Origin: Flavobacterium araucananum
GTDB lineage: Bacteria > Bacteroidota > Bacteroidia > Flavobacteriales > Flavobacteriaceae
Direction: 5' to 3'
Assembly (NCBI RefSeq): GCF_002222055.1
Contig: NZ_MUGS01000002.1
Span: 412,009 to 476,008 of the forward strand
Length of the DNA stretch: 64,000 nucleotides
A program made the translations under genes and the position numbers. Shown here in pieces: positions 44,851 through 53,356 of this stretch. The notes under the pieces were generated by a model that was not told where the DNA came from, searched no databases, and saw nothing but the letters and a program-made list of their open reading frames with translations. Within the stretch, counting starts at the first letter, position 1. Each line of letters opens with the position of its first letter.

Positions 44851-45651
44851 TCACAACATTTTTAAATGACCGTAAACATCTTTATTATTGGTAAATCTGA
44901 AGACAATTCCGAAAGTAAAACCTTTAATTACCGGAGGTTTTTCTCTGTTAAATGATGTTGAGTAACCAAAACCTAAATCTATCATATTCAAAAATGTAAG
45001 GCCAGCGAGAGCGTATGCATTTTTATCTGAACCACCGGCTTTTATAAAAACAGATTTCTGAATGTTATAAGATAAATGCAAATCGGGTAAACCATAATAT
45101 TTGCCATCATAACTGGTGATCCCATATCCTAATCCCAGAAAGAGTTTGTTTTCGTCTTTGCAGGCTAAGCAAATCTCTAATCCGCCGGTAAATTGACTTT
45201 TTGTTGCAATAGAATATCCTAAATAAAGGATTGGCCACTCGGGTATTTTAAATCCCCGCTTATTGTAGTTTGGGTTGTAGTTAAAGTCTCGAATATCAGA
45301 TTTGTTGTTGTTTTCATCGTACCATTTTGCTTTTCCAACCAAATATTCGCCTTCTTTATCTTTCGAATATCCTTCAAATTGCAGTTTGTTGCTTTTTAAA
45401 TAATAATCCTTAATGACATATAGTGAGTCAATATTTTTTATTTTGTAACCTATTGCTTTTTTTGTTCCTGTTTTTAGGGGATTTATTCTATAATAAACAG
45501 CAGATTCTTTAATGGTGATTTTCCAATTCTGATCAAAATAAATGGTGTCATTTTGAGCAGAGACATTAAATAGAAATAAAATAAAGAGTAAAAAGCTATA
45601 TTGTGTTTTGCTTTTCTTTAGAAATGAATGAGAACTTTTTGATTGCAACAT
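44851..45651 (-). CDS. Exported hypothetical protein, possible outer-membrane barrel
   Basis: 266 residues with an atypical, long positively charged N-region before the hydrophobic core (YSFLLFILFLFNVSAQ). The middle has a MORN-like segment (NKLQFEGYSKDKEGEYLVGK). The C-terminal half has alternating strands (LGLGYGITSYDGKYYG, GLTFLNMIDLGFGYSTSF, GFTFGIVFRF) that suggest a barrel. I do not recognise the family. Its stop codon touches that of pbpC. Confidence 0.55.
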   Translation of the reverse strand: MLQSKSSHSFLKKSKTQYSFLLFILFLFNVSAQNDTIYFDQNWKITIKESAVYYRINPLKTGTKKAIGYKIKNIDSLYVIKDYYLKSNKLQFEGYSKDKEGEYLVGKAKWYDENNNKSDIRDFNYNPNYNKRGFKIPEWPILYLGYSIATKSQFTGGLEICLACKDENKLFLGLGYGITSYDGKYYGLPDLHLSYNIQKSVFIKAGGSDKNAYALAGLTFLNMIDLGFGYSTSFNREKPPVIKGFTFGIVFRFTNNKDVYGHLKML

Positions 45652-45755
45652 TTTTATTAAATCAATTTTTATTTATCAAATGTAAGAAAAGTATTTTAGG
45701 AAAAAGACAGAAGTGAATGGGGATAGCTGGAAATTGCTCTAAAATAAAATTATTC

Positions 45756-45803
45756 GCCACGAATTACACAAATTAATTCGTGTTGATATGTGCAATTCGT
45801 GGC
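45756..45803. repeat. Inverted-repeat element GCCACGAATT...AATTCGTGGC
   Basis: 10-bp perfect arms at 45756-45765 and 45794-45803 with inner AATTAATTCG. Same design as 42357-42417: a CCAC/GTGG outer arm with a repeated inner half. Confidence 0.65.
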
Positions 45804-45817
45804 AAAAAAAAGCACAA

Positions 45818-45848
45818 AAAAACCGCCAATCTTTCGAGAGGCGGTTTT
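45818..45848 (-). terminator. Intrinsic terminator of rng
   Basis: Stem AAAACCGCC / GGCGGTTTT. On the minus strand it is followed by a T7 run. Confidence 0.85.
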
Positions 45849-45853
45849 AATTT

Positions 45854-47398
45854 TTATTCTGAAATAACATTTCCTTTTTTATCGTAGAAATGATATTCTA
45901 AGTACGTGTAAGCGTCACGAGGTATGATTTTCACCCATTTCTTATATTCAAAAAACCATTTTGAACGTAATGATGGAAAACCTTTGCTGAGGTATGCAGC
46001 CACAAAAGGATGTACATTAAGCACAACGCCATTGTGGATTTTTAAAATTCTTTCCAGATCAGATTTGATTTTATCAATGATTAAAATTGGCGCTTCAATT
46101 TCGCCATGTTCATTGTTTGGATCTTCTTCTCTGGTTTTAATATTAACTTCTGGTCTTACGCGTTGTCTGGTAATCTGAACTAAACCAAATTTACTAGGCG
46201 GTAAGATTTTATGCTTTGCTTTATCGTCGCTCATTTCTTCTCGCAAGAAGTCGAACAAAACTTTCCTATTTTCAGGATTAGACATATCGATAAAATCAAC
46301 AACGATTATTCCGCCCATATCACGCAAACGAAGTTGTCTGGCAATTTCAGCGGCAGCAATCATATTTACTTCCATGGCGGTATCTTCCTGATTCGTCGCT
46401 TTATTCGAACGGTTTCCGCTGTTTACGTCTATAACGTGAAGAGCTTCAGTGTGTTCGATGATAAGATAAGCGCCTTTGCTCATAGAAACCGTTCTTCCAA
46501 ATGAAGTTTTGATTTGTCTTTCTATATTGTATTTCTCGAAAATTGGAGTGTCATTTGATTGATAAAACTTAACAATCGATTGTTTTGAAGGTGCAATTTC
46601 TTGCAGATATTCCTTCGTTTGATGGTACAACTCTTCGTCATCTATCTGGATACCACTAAAGGTATCGTTGAATACATCTCTTAATATTGAAGAAGCTCTG
46701 TTGAGCTCTCCTAATACTTTTGAAGGATGATGAGCAGTTGGTAATTTTTTACACATTGCAGTCCATCTGCCAAGCAGGTTCTGCAAATCTTTTTCTAATT
46801 CGGCTACGTTTTTGCCTTCGGCTACTGTGCGAACAATAACACCAAATCCTTTTGGTTTGATAGATAATACAAGTTTTTTTAGACGATCCTTTTCCTTTTT
46901 GTCTTCTATTTTTTGAGAAATAGAAACGCGGTCAGAAAACGGAACGAGAACAATAAATCTTCCTGCCAATGAAAGCTCAGCGCTTATCCTTGGACCTTTG
47001 GTAGATATAGGTTCTTTTACAACTTGTACTAAAACAGATTGATTGGCACTTAAAATATCAGTAATGATGCCATCTTTGTCAATCTCTTTTTCAAACTGAA
47101 AGGTTTTTAGGGAGAAATCTTTTATTTTACCTGCGCTTACAAGTTTTATGAATTTCAGCTGAGAAGCTAAGTTAGGTCCTAAATCGTGATAATGTAAAAA
47201 GGCATCTTTTTCGAAGCCTACATTTACAAAAGCAGCATTAAGTCCAGCAACGGGTTTTCGTATTTTGGCAATAAAAATATCACCAACCTGAAAGTTGCTT
47301 TTCTCTTCTTCTTTGTGTAATTCAATTAGTTTTCCATCTTTTAATAAGGCAAAATCTACGGCTTCAGAACTAGATCTAATGATTAATTCTTTATTCAC
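45854..47398 (-). CDS. rng: Ribonuclease G (Rne/Rng family)
   Basis: 514 residues. An N-terminal S1-like region (VGDIFIAKIRKPVAGLNAAFVNVG, FLHYHDLGP) precedes the catalytic DNase-I-like part. In that part, HVIDVNSGNRSNK and GGIIVVDFIDMSNPENR hold the Mg-binding aspartates. The C-terminus covers the small domain; there is no long RNase E-type tail. It processes rRNA and degrades mRNA. It follows a small basic protein gene and HU on the same strand. The region 47399-47672 upstream holds no gene. Confidence 0.92.
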   Translation of the reverse strand: MNKELIIRSSSEAVDFALLKDGKLIELHKEEEKSNFQVGDIFIAKIRKPVAGLNAAFVNVGFEKDAFLHYHDLGPNLASQLKFIKLVSAGKIKDFSLKTFQFEKEIDKDGIITDILSANQSVLVQVVKEPISTKGPRISAELSLAGRFIVLVPFSDRVSISQKIEDKKEKDRLKKLVLSIKPKGFGVIVRTVAEGKNVAELEKDLQNLLGRWTAMCKKLPTAHHPSKVLGELNRASSILRDVFNDTFSGIQIDDEELYHQTKEYLQEIAPSKQSIVKFYQSNDTPIFEKYNIERQIKTSFGRTVSMSKGAYLIIEHTEALHVIDVNSGNRSNKATNQEDTAMEVNMIAAAEIARQLRLRDMGGIIVVDFIDMSNPENRKVLFDFLREEMSDDKAKHKILPPSKFGLVQITRQRVRPEVNIKTREEDPNNEHGEIEAPILIIDKIKSDLERILKIHNGVVLNVHPFVAAYLSKGFPSLRSKWFFEYKKWVKIIPRDAYTYLEYHFYDKKGNVISE

Positions 47399-47465
47399 AC
47401 TGTAAATTTTTATCTGTTTTTTCAGAAAATAGAATATAGAGACAAGAGTATAGATTTACAAAAAA

Positions 47466-47500
47466 ATCTAGAATCTGAAATCTAAAATCTAAAATCTTAT
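47466..47500. repeat. 7-bp tandem array ATCTAAA
   Basis: ATCTAGA, ATCTGAA, ATCTAAA, ATCTAAA, ATCTTAT: five units, period 7. It is the same family as the array before dgt. It lies 68 nt upstream of the rng start and in the opposite direction to that gene. Confidence 0.7.
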
Positions 47501-47655
47501 CTACAGATGGATTAAACAATATTTTTTTTAACAGGTATTGAACCCGGGGAAAAGAAGATTAGTAGAAAATAGAGCATAGAAAATAGACTTTGTCTATATT
47601 CTTTTTTCTTTTCTCTCTTCAGTCTTTTTTTCAATTTCAATGAACGTTTAAAAAG

Positions 47656-47680
47656 AAAAAAGTAGTTTAAAACTACTTTT
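47656..47680 (-). terminator. Terminator overlapping the end of the 30-residue gene
   Basis: Stem AAAAAGTAGTTT / AAACTACTTTTT with T-rich tail on the minus strand. It begins inside the last codons of 47673-47765. Confidence 0.6.
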
Positions 47681-47765
47681 TCTTTTTGTGACGGTTAGCT
47701 CTCGCTCTTTTTTTACGTTTGTGAGTAGCTACCTTATGTCTCTTTCTTTTCTTACCACTTGGCAT
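47673..47765 (-). CDS. 30-residue highly basic protein (AURKAIP1/COX24, mS38-like)
   Basis: Only 30 residues: begins MPSGKKRKRHKVATHKRKKR and ends with RANRHKKKK. Two thirds of the residues are Lys, Arg or His. Such tiny proteins occur across Bacteroidota and are named after the AURKAIP1/COX24 domain of mitochondrial ribosomal protein mS38, so a ribosome-bound role is likely. It lies between HU and rng on the minus strand and has its own hairpin at the stop codon. It is short enough to be missed by automatic gene calling. Confidence 0.8.
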   Translation of the reverse strand: MPSGKKRKRHKVATHKRKKRARANRHKKKK

Positions 47766-47796
47766 ATCGTGTCGATTTTATGATTAATTAATAGTA

Positions 47797-48087
47797 TTAT
47801 TTTGCTTCGTTATTCGTTTTTACTCCTTCTACAAAAACTTTTGCAGGTTTAAACGCAGGAATGTTGTGTGCTGGAATCTTGATAGTGGTGTTTTTAGAAA
47901 TGTTTCTACCTGTTTTTTCAGCTCTTGTTTTTACAATAAAACTTCCAAAACCTCTTAAGTAAACATTGTCTCCAGTTTCTAGTGAAGTTTTCACTTCTTC
48001 CATAAAAGTTTCTACTGTTGCTTGAACATCTCCTTTTTCAAGACCTAGTTTCTCTGAAATTTTCGCTACGATATCTGCTTTCGTCAT
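47797..48087 (-). CDS. HU-family DNA-binding protein
   Basis: 96 residues. The HU/IHF fold begins MTKADIVAKISEKLGL and contains VYLRGFGSFIVKTR, the strand and arm region. The arm reads ARKxGRN-like as AEKTGRNISKNTTIKIPAHNIPAFKPAK. It bends and compacts DNA; the length fits HU-beta types. Promoter box TATATTTG lies 51 nt upstream on the minus strand. Confidence 0.92.
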   Translation of the reverse strand: MTKADIVAKISEKLGLEKGDVQATVETFMEEVKTSLETGDNVYLRGFGSFIVKTRAEKTGRNISKNTTIKIPAHNIPAFKPAKVFVEGVKTNNEAK

Positions 48088-48137
48088 TTTCTTTCCTATT
48101 TTATTTTTATAAATGGTGTACTATTTTTTTGAGTTTG

Positions 48138-48145
48138 CAAATATA
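48138..48145 (-). promoter_or_regulatory. -7 box TATATTTG for the HU gene
   Basis: Exact TAnnTTTG match on the minus strand, leaving a leader of about 45 nt. Confidence 0.5.
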
Positions 48146-48202
48146 GGAATTAAAAAAATAATTAATCAAGCTAATTCGTTAAATTTTAATTACATAAACA
48201 TT

Positions 48203-48210
48203 TACTTTTG
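48203..48210 (+). promoter_or_regulatory. -7 box TACTTTTG for mutY
   Basis: Exact TAnnTTTG match 18 nt before the ATG at 48229. It is divergent from the HU promoter. Confidence 0.5.
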
Positions 48211-48228
48211 TATTCTAAGTATTTTTCA

Positions 48229-49275
48229 ATGAATTTTCCTAACATATTGATCAAATGGTATTTACAAAACAAACGTGATTTACCATGGCGAAAAACGACC
48301 AATCCTTACCATATTTGGCTCTCAGAAATTATGTTACAACAGACTCGGGTTGCGCAGGGAACACCCTATTTTTTTGCTTTTACAAAGGAATTTCCTACCG
48401 TTTTTGATTTGGCAAATGCCTCAGAAGAGCAGGTTTTGAAACTTTGGCAGGGATTAGGGTATTATTCTCGTGCCCGAAATTTGCATAAAACGGCTCAATA
48501 TGTCGCAAATGAGTTAAACGGAATCTTTCCGGAGACTTATGCAGCGTTGTTAAAACTAAAAGGTGTTGGCGAATATACCGCAGCAGCAATTGCCTCTTTT
48601 TCTTATAATGAAGCCGTTCCTGTTGTTGATGGAAATGTATTTAGAGTGCTTTCGCGTTATTTTGATATCGAATCTGATATTACTGTACCTGTAACTAAAA
48701 AAGAATTTACAGCTCTGGCACAGGAATTAATGCCGCAAGATAATCCTGCTATTTTTAATCAGGCCATTATGGAGTTTGGTGCTTTGCAATGTGTACCTAA
48801 AAGCCCGGATTGTTCTGTTTGTGTTTTTAATGATAGTTGTGCGGCCCTTCAAAAAAAGAAAGTAGCGTTCCTGCCTGTAAAGTCTAAAAAGATTAAAGTG
48901 ACCAATCGCTTCTTTAATTATTTAATTTTAGAAGATATTTTAGGAAACACGCTAATTCAAAAAAGAACCAGTAAAGGGATTTGGCACAATCTCTATGAGT
49001 TTCCTCTTTTTGAAACTACAGAAGTTATAGGCTTTGATGTGGTTGCAAAAGCAGTTGAAAATGATATTTTTTCATCTTATACTATATTAAGTATAGAAGA
49101 GTTTAATGAAGCGACCGTAATTCACAAACTTTCGCACCAACACCTTCACATTCAGTTTTGGAAAGTAAAAATCATGGAAATTATTGAGAACGGATTGACT
49201 ATCAACAACTTGAAAACTTTTCCTTTTCCTGTTGTAATTTACAATTTTATTGAAAAGCAGGAAAATAATTGCTAA
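48229..49275 (+). CDS. mutY: A/G-specific adenine glycosylase
   Basis: 348 residues from ATG 48229; a TTG at 48208 is inside the promoter box and is rejected. The N-terminal helix-hairpin-helix GPD domain has LPWR...IMLQQTRV and LKGVGEYTAAAIASF with the catalytic Asp in VPVVDGNVFRV. The [4Fe-4S] cluster has the classic spacing C-x6-C-x2-C-x5-C in CVPKSPDCSVCVFNDSC. A C-terminal NUDIX-like domain recognises 8-oxoG. It removes adenine mispaired with 8-oxoguanine. Confidence 0.94.
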   Translation: MNFPNILIKWYLQNKRDLPWRKTTNPYHIWLSEIMLQQTRVAQGTPYFFAFTKEFPTVFDLANASEEQVLKLWQGLGYYSRARNLHKTAQYVANELNGIFPETYAALLKLKGVGEYTAAAIASFSYNEAVPVVDGNVFRVLSRYFDIESDITVPVTKKEFTALAQELMPQDNPAIFNQAIMEFGALQCVPKSPDCSVCVFNDSCAALQKKKVAFLPVKSKKIKVTNRFFNYLILEDILGNTLIQKRTSKGIWHNLYEFPLFETTEVIGFDVVAKAVENDIFSSYTILSIEEFNEATVIHKLSHQHLHIQFWKVKIMEIIENGLTINNLKTFPFPVVIYNFIEKQENNC

Positions 49276-49282
49276 AATAATG

Positions 49283-49290
49283 TATCTTTG
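49283..49290 (+). promoter_or_regulatory. -7 box TATCTTTG for ssb
   Basis: Exact TAnnTTTG match 29 nt before the ssb ATG, so ssb-gldE-gldD can be transcribed apart from mutY. Confidence 0.5.
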
Positions 49291-49319
49291 AGATTAATAC
49301 CACCAAAAAAACATCAATT

Positions 49320-49760
49320 ATGAACGGAACTTTAAACAAAGTTATGTTAATTGGCCACCTGGGCGATGACGTAAAAATGCACTATTTTGATGGAGGAAAT
49401 TGTATCGGACGTTTTCAGTTGGCTACCAATGAGGTCTACATCAATAAAACAACCAACGAAAAAATAACATCAACAGAATGGCATAATTTAGTAGTACGCA
49501 ATAAAGCGGCCGAAATTTGCGAAAAATATCTTTCGAAAGGGGATAAAATATATGTCGAAGGACGAATAAAATCACGGCAGTGGCAAGCAGAAGACGGTTC
49601 GACAAAATATACAACAGAAATTCAGGTTACAGAGTTTACTTTCTTGACAACCAAAAAAGAAACTGGAAATCATAAACCACATCCAGAGCAAGAATCCGTA
49701 AAAAATACTAACTTTGAACCCGCGAATGGAGGTTTACCTGTAAATGATTTACCTTTTTGA
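49320..49760 (+). CDS. ssb: Single-stranded DNA-binding protein
   Basis: 146 residues. The OB-fold opens NGTLNKVMLIGHLGDDVKMH, with WHNLVVRNKAAEICEKYLSKG and IYVEGRIKSRQWQ. The acidic/hydrophobic C-terminal tip ends NDLPF, the protein-interaction tail of SSB. It binds single-stranded DNA in replication and repair. It is between mutY and gldE; the order mutY-ssb-gldE-gldD is conserved in Flavobacterium. Confidence 0.93.
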   Translation: MNGTLNKVMLIGHLGDDVKMHYFDGGNCIGRFQLATNEVYINKTTNEKITSTEWHNLVVRNKAAEICEKYLSKGDKIYVEGRIKSRQWQAEDGSTKYTTEIQVTEFTFLTTKKETGNHKPHPEQESVKNTNFEPANGGLPVNDLPF

Positions 49761-49783
49761 TTGTTTAACTAATCTTTTTTAAT

Positions 49784-51079
49784 TTGGACCCGGAGCCCAG
49801 TTTGTTTTTTACTACCACTTTAGACATCAATTTGATAATTGGTTTTGTCGGAATATTTGTTTTGCTGTTTCTGTCGGCAATCGTTTCCGGTGCCGAAGTA
49901 GCACTTTTTTCTCTGTCTCAAAAAGATATTGATGACACTATACAAGAGAACCTTTCGAAAGGAAAAATTATATCAAATCTTTTAGATAAGCCCAAAAAGT
50001 TATTGGCGACCCTGTTAGTTGCCAATAACTTCTTTAACATAGGAGTGGTTATTTTGTTCTCGTTTATCGGGCAAAATATTTTTGAGACCATAAGTTCACC
50101 AGTACTTAAGTTTATTCTGGAAATCATTGTAGTTACCTTTTTTATTCTATTGTTTGGCGAGGTTTTGCCTAAAGTTTACGCCAGTCGAAACAATATAAAA
50201 TTTGCAAAACGCATTGCTTATCCCATCGCTGTTTTAGATAAATTGCTCTCGCCAATAAGTTTACCTATGCGTAGTGTGACGCTATATTTGCATAATAAGT
50301 TAGGGAAACAAAAGAATAATTTCTCGATAAATCAGCTTTCGCAGGCCTTAGAGCTTACAGATTCTGAAGGTACCTCAAGCGAAGAACAAAAAATACTTGA
50401 AGGAATTGTTTCTTTTGGTAACACAGATACAAAACAGGTAATGAGCCCAAGAATCGATATTTTTGCATTAGAAATATCAGAATCATTTGGTGCCATTTGC
50501 CCTAAAATAATCGAAAAAGGATTTTCGAGAATTCCGGTTTATCGGGACAATATAGATCAGATAGAAGGCGTTTTGTTTGTAAAAGATTTATTACCTCACA
50601 TAGATAAAGAAGAGTTTGACTGGTCGTCTTTGGTAAGAGAAGCTTTTTTTGTTCCGGAAAATAAGAAATTAGACAACTTATTAAAAGATTTTCAAAGCCT
50701 TAAAAGTCACTTAGCGATTGTGGTCGATGAATATGGCGGAACTTCAGGATTGGTATCTTTAGAAGATGTTATTGAGGAAATAGTTGGTGATATTAGTGAT
50801 GAGTTTGACGATGAGAATTTGAATTTCTCGCAAATTGATGAAAAGAATTTTCTTTTTGAAGGGAAAATTAACATGAAAGATTTTTACAGAATCATTGATG
50901 TCAATGAAGATATTTTTGAATCTCACAAAGGAGAAGCAGAAACATTAGCAGGATTTATTTTAGAAATTCTGGGTAATTTTCCCAAAAAAGATCAAAAAAT
51001 AGCTTTCGAAAACTGTGTTTTTACAATAGAAACAGTCGATAAAAAGCGTGTGAAACAAATAAAAGTAACAATAGATTAA
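49784..51079 (+). CDS. gldE: Gliding motility-associated membrane protein GldE
   Basis: 431 residues, TTG start giving MDPEPS. The CNNM-type membrane domain (three or four helices, SAIVSGAEVALFSLSQ and FGEVLPKVYASRNN) is followed by a CBS pair (VMSPRIDIFAL, RIPVYRDNIDQIEGVLFVKD, HLAIVVDEYGGTSGLVSLEDVIEEIVGDI). A C-terminal CorC/HlyC domain ends the protein. The nearest generic family is the hemolysin C / magnesium-cobalt efflux group. Position directly before gldD, two bases apart, identifies it as GldE. Confidence 0.9.
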   Translation: MDPEPSLFFTTTLDINLIIGFVGIFVLLFLSAIVSGAEVALFSLSQKDIDDTIQENLSKGKIISNLLDKPKKLLATLLVANNFFNIGVVILFSFIGQNIFETISSPVLKFILEIIVVTFFILLFGEVLPKVYASRNNIKFAKRIAYPIAVLDKLLSPISLPMRSVTLYLHNKLGKQKNNFSINQLSQALELTDSEGTSSEEQKILEGIVSFGNTDTKQVMSPRIDIFALEISESFGAICPKIIEKGFSRIPVYRDNIDQIEGVLFVKDLLPHIDKEEFDWSSLVREAFFVPENKKLDNLLKDFQSLKSHLAIVVDEYGGTSGLVSLEDVIEEIVGDISDEFDDENLNFSQIDEKNFLFEGKINMKDFYRIIDVNEDIFESHKGEAETLAGFILEILGNFPKKDQKIAFENCVFTIETVDKKRVKQIKVTID

Positions 51080-51080
51080 A

Positions 51081-51641
51081 ATGTTGAAAAAAACAATTTC
51101 GATAGCAGCAATTTTGCTGGCACTAACGGTTATAAGTTGTAAAGATGACGTGGTGCCAAAACCGGCAAGTTTTTTACGATTAGATTATCCCGAGGCAAAA
51201 TATGTTAGTTTTGAAAACAATTGTCCGTTTAGTTTTGAAATGAACGAAGCCGCTGTAATTAAAGGAGAGAAAGATTGCGGATTTGCGATTACATATCCTA
51301 AAATGAAAGCCACAATTTACCTGACTTATAAACCCGTAAATGGAGACATACAAAAATTGCTTAAAGATGCTCAGAAATTAACTTATGAGCATGTTATTAA
51401 AGCCGATGATATATTAGAACAGCCGTATTTAAACCCGCAAAAAAAGGTTTACGGAATGTTTTATCAAGTTGACGGAAACGCAGCTACAAACTCCCAATTT
51501 TACGTTACAGACAGTACTAAACATTTTATAACAGGATCTGTTTATTTTTATGCGAAACCCAATTTTGATTCGGTTATGCCAGCTGCAAGTTATATCAAAA
51601 ATGATATGCAAAAGCTGATGGAAACTTTGAAATGGAAATAA
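51081..51641 (+). CDS. gldD: Gliding motility lipoprotein GldD
   Basis: 186 residues. Lipoprotein signal with Cys20 (LTVISC). The body matches Flavobacterium GldD: PASFLRLDYPEAKY, CPFSFEMNE and YGMFYQVDGNAATNSQFYVTDS. GldD is needed for gliding and for the type IX secretion system machinery in F. johnsoniae. It follows gldE with no gap to speak of and is presumably co-transcribed with it. A bidirectional terminator follows. Confidence 0.9.
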   Translation: MLKKTISIAAILLALTVISCKDDVVPKPASFLRLDYPEAKYVSFENNCPFSFEMNEAAVIKGEKDCGFAITYPKMKATIYLTYKPVNGDIQKLLKDAQKLTYEHVIKADDILEQPYLNPQKKVYGMFYQVDGNAATNSQFYVTDSTKHFITGSVYFYAKPNFDSVMPAASYIKNDMQKLMETLKWK

Positions 51642-51654
51642 AAAAATCAAATCA

Positions 51655-51692
51655 TAAAAAAAGGCATTCACTATATAGCGAATGCCTTTTTT
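51655..51692. terminator. Bidirectional terminator between gldD and the HMA lipoprotein gene
   Basis: Near-perfect stem AAAAAAGGCATTC...GAATGCCTTTTTT with inner CTAT/ATAG, T runs on both strands, between convergent genes. Confidence 0.85.
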
Positions 51693-51711
51693 ATGATTAA
51701 AATTGTCTTAA

Positions 51712-52095
51712 TTACAATTTGAAATTCGAAACTTTATAGGTTTTTCCATCTCCCGTTGCCTGAACAACTTTTGTTAAGTTATCCAGGTTTTGAACTGTTT
51801 TGTCGAATACAACAGTAGCCATTTTTTTATCAAAATCAACCGTTGCTTTTTCTACTCCGTCAAGATTAGACAATTCCTGTTCGATTGTTTTTGCGCATCC
51901 CATTGCACATGTCATTCCTTCGATTGTAAAACTTGCGGTTTGTGCATTCTCGGCAGCAATTGCTTTATGCGCTTTAGGAGTAGCTTTCTCTGTTTGCGCT
52001 TTGATTAAACTTAGGCTTTTGTCTTCTTCTTTTTTGCAGCTTACCAATGCTAAACCTGCTATGACAACGGTAGCTATAATTTTGGTGAATTTCAT
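51712..52095 (-). CDS. Heavy-metal-associated (HMA) domain lipoprotein
   Basis: 127 residues. Lipobox Cys20 (LALVSC), then a charged linker to about residue 52, then one HMA ferredoxin-like domain. The metal site reads GMTCAMGC (Cys63, Cys67). It has one residue more between cysteines than the usual CxxC; this C-x3-C form is seen in other Bacteroidota HMA proteins. It probably binds Cu or another soft metal on the periplasmic side. It stands alone. Confidence 0.8.
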   Translation of the reverse strand: MKFTKIIATVVIAGLALVSCKKEEDKSLSLIKAQTEKATPKAHKAIAAENAQTASFTIEGMTCAMGCAKTIEQELSNLDGVEKATVDFDKKMATVVFDKTVQNLDNLTKVVQATGDGKTYKVSNFKL

Positions 52096-52198
52096 TCTGT
52101 ATGATTTTTAATTTGATTGTTGTATTCCGGGCAAAATTAATGAAAATGAAGAGGTCAGTTCGTAAATTTATTACAAATTTGTACCAAAAAAAGTATTT

Positions 52199-53065
52199 AT
52201 GGATGCAAAACAATTAAAGTGGGCGTATTTATTTGTTCTTTCGCTTATTTGGGGAAGTTCTTTTATCTTGATAAAAAGAGGACTGGTTGGTTTAACAGCG
52301 GTTCAGGTAGGTTCGTTCCGAATTATTTTTGCAGCCTTGTTTTTATTGATCGTAGGTTTTAAGAGTTTGAAGAAAATTTCGCGCCGTCAATGGAAATTTG
52401 TTGCCATAACATCGGTTTTTGGAACCTTTACACCTGCTTTTCTTTTTGCTATTGCCGAAACTCAGGTCGATAGTTCTATTGTTGCTATTCTAAATTCGCT
52501 TACACCTTTGAATACTTTAGTTCTGGGAATCGTTATTTTTGGAATCCAATTTCAAAAACGACAGGTTTTAGGGGTTTTTGTTGGTTTGATAGGCTGTTTA
52601 TTGCTGGTTTTAAGTGGAGCTTCATCCCATCCGGGGCAAAACTATTATTATGTAATTTTGGTTGTAATCGCTACGATTTGTTATGCGATCAACGTTAATC
52701 TGATCAAGAAATACTTATCTGATTTGAACTCGTTGAGTATTACAACAGGAAATTTTGCAGTTTTGCTTTTACCGGCTCTGATTATCTTAAGTTTTACCGA
52801 TATTACACATAGAATAAGTTTTGAAGCCACAGAACATTCCATTTTGTTTGTCATGATTTTAGGCGTTCTGGGAACCGGAATTGCCAATGTTGTATTCTTT
52901 AAACTGATACAAATGTCATCGCCTGTATTTGCAACATCTGTAACCTATCTGATCCCGATAGTCGCATTTTTCTGGGGATTGTTAGATAATGAAATGCTAA
53001 CGCCAATTCAGTTTTTTGGAGCATTTATTATTTTGATTGGAGTTTATTTGTCGGCGAAGAAGTAA
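52199..53065 (+). CDS. EamA-family (DMT) transporter
   Basis: 288 residues with ten hydrophobic segments in two EamA repeats. The first contains SLIWGSSFILIKRGLVGL and the second a GTGIANVVFFKLIQMSSPVFAT stretch. Such transporters of the RhaT/YdcZ type export metabolites or amino acids; the substrate cannot be read. It is a single gene; the 5' leader is short. Confidence 0.82.
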   Translation: MDAKQLKWAYLFVLSLIWGSSFILIKRGLVGLTAVQVGSFRIIFAALFLLIVGFKSLKKISRRQWKFVAITSVFGTFTPAFLFAIAETQVDSSIVAILNSLTPLNTLVLGIVIFGIQFQKRQVLGVFVGLIGCLLLVLSGASSHPGQNYYYVILVVIATICYAINVNLIKKYLSDLNSLSITTGNFAVLLLPALIILSFTDITHRISFEATEHSILFVMILGVLGTGIANVVFFKLIQMSSPVFATSVTYLIPIVAFFWGLLDNEMLTPIQFFGAFIILIGVYLSAKK

Positions 53066-53106
53066 GTTTTTCTTTAAAATGTCATTTCTGCTTCTGTATT
53101 TTTTTA

Positions 53107-53214
53107 GGAGCTAATCCCGCACCCGAGCCTGAAAGTGCGAACTGGCGAAGCAATCCGTTCCAATCTTTTGTCCGCCGTGGCGGACAAAAGGATTTCCACT
53201 TCTATCGGGGCTAG
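53107..53214 (-). repeat. Dispersed element with hairpin TTTTGTCCGCC/GGCGGACAAAA
   Basis: In minus orientation it begins AGCCCCGATAGAAGTGGAAA, then TCCTTTTGTCCGCC and GGCGGACAAAAG, and ends GGGATTAGCTCC. An eroded copy in the other direction lies at 21541-21610, and a fragment at 5364. It is GC-rich against its surroundings. Confidence 0.65.
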
Positions 53215-53314
53215 GACAATCATTTTCATAATAATGTTTTTGCTAAAAGATTGTGATGGAGTAAAAAAGGGCTTCGAATCCGCTCAGCCTGATAAAAAAT
53301 AACGCATAAAAAAA

Positions 53315-53346
53315 GCTTTGTCAAAGTTTTAAAACTTTGACAAAGC
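53315..53346. repeat. Perfect 32-bp palindrome GCTTTGTCAAAGTTTT...
   Basis: Perfect inverted repeat of 16-bp arms with no loop. With flanking A and T runs it may also serve as a weak terminator. Confidence 0.65.
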
Positions 53347-53356
53347 CTCTAAAAAT

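Noticed and set aside
51800..52111. Plus-strand ORF opposite the HMA lipoprotein
   Set aside because: Shadow frame; the minus-strand frame has a signal peptide and an HMA domain.
52952..52966. Possible fourth copy of the CCCGATAG palindrome
   Set aside because: Only ATCCCGATAG is shared, inside the EamA coding sequence, with no second arm.
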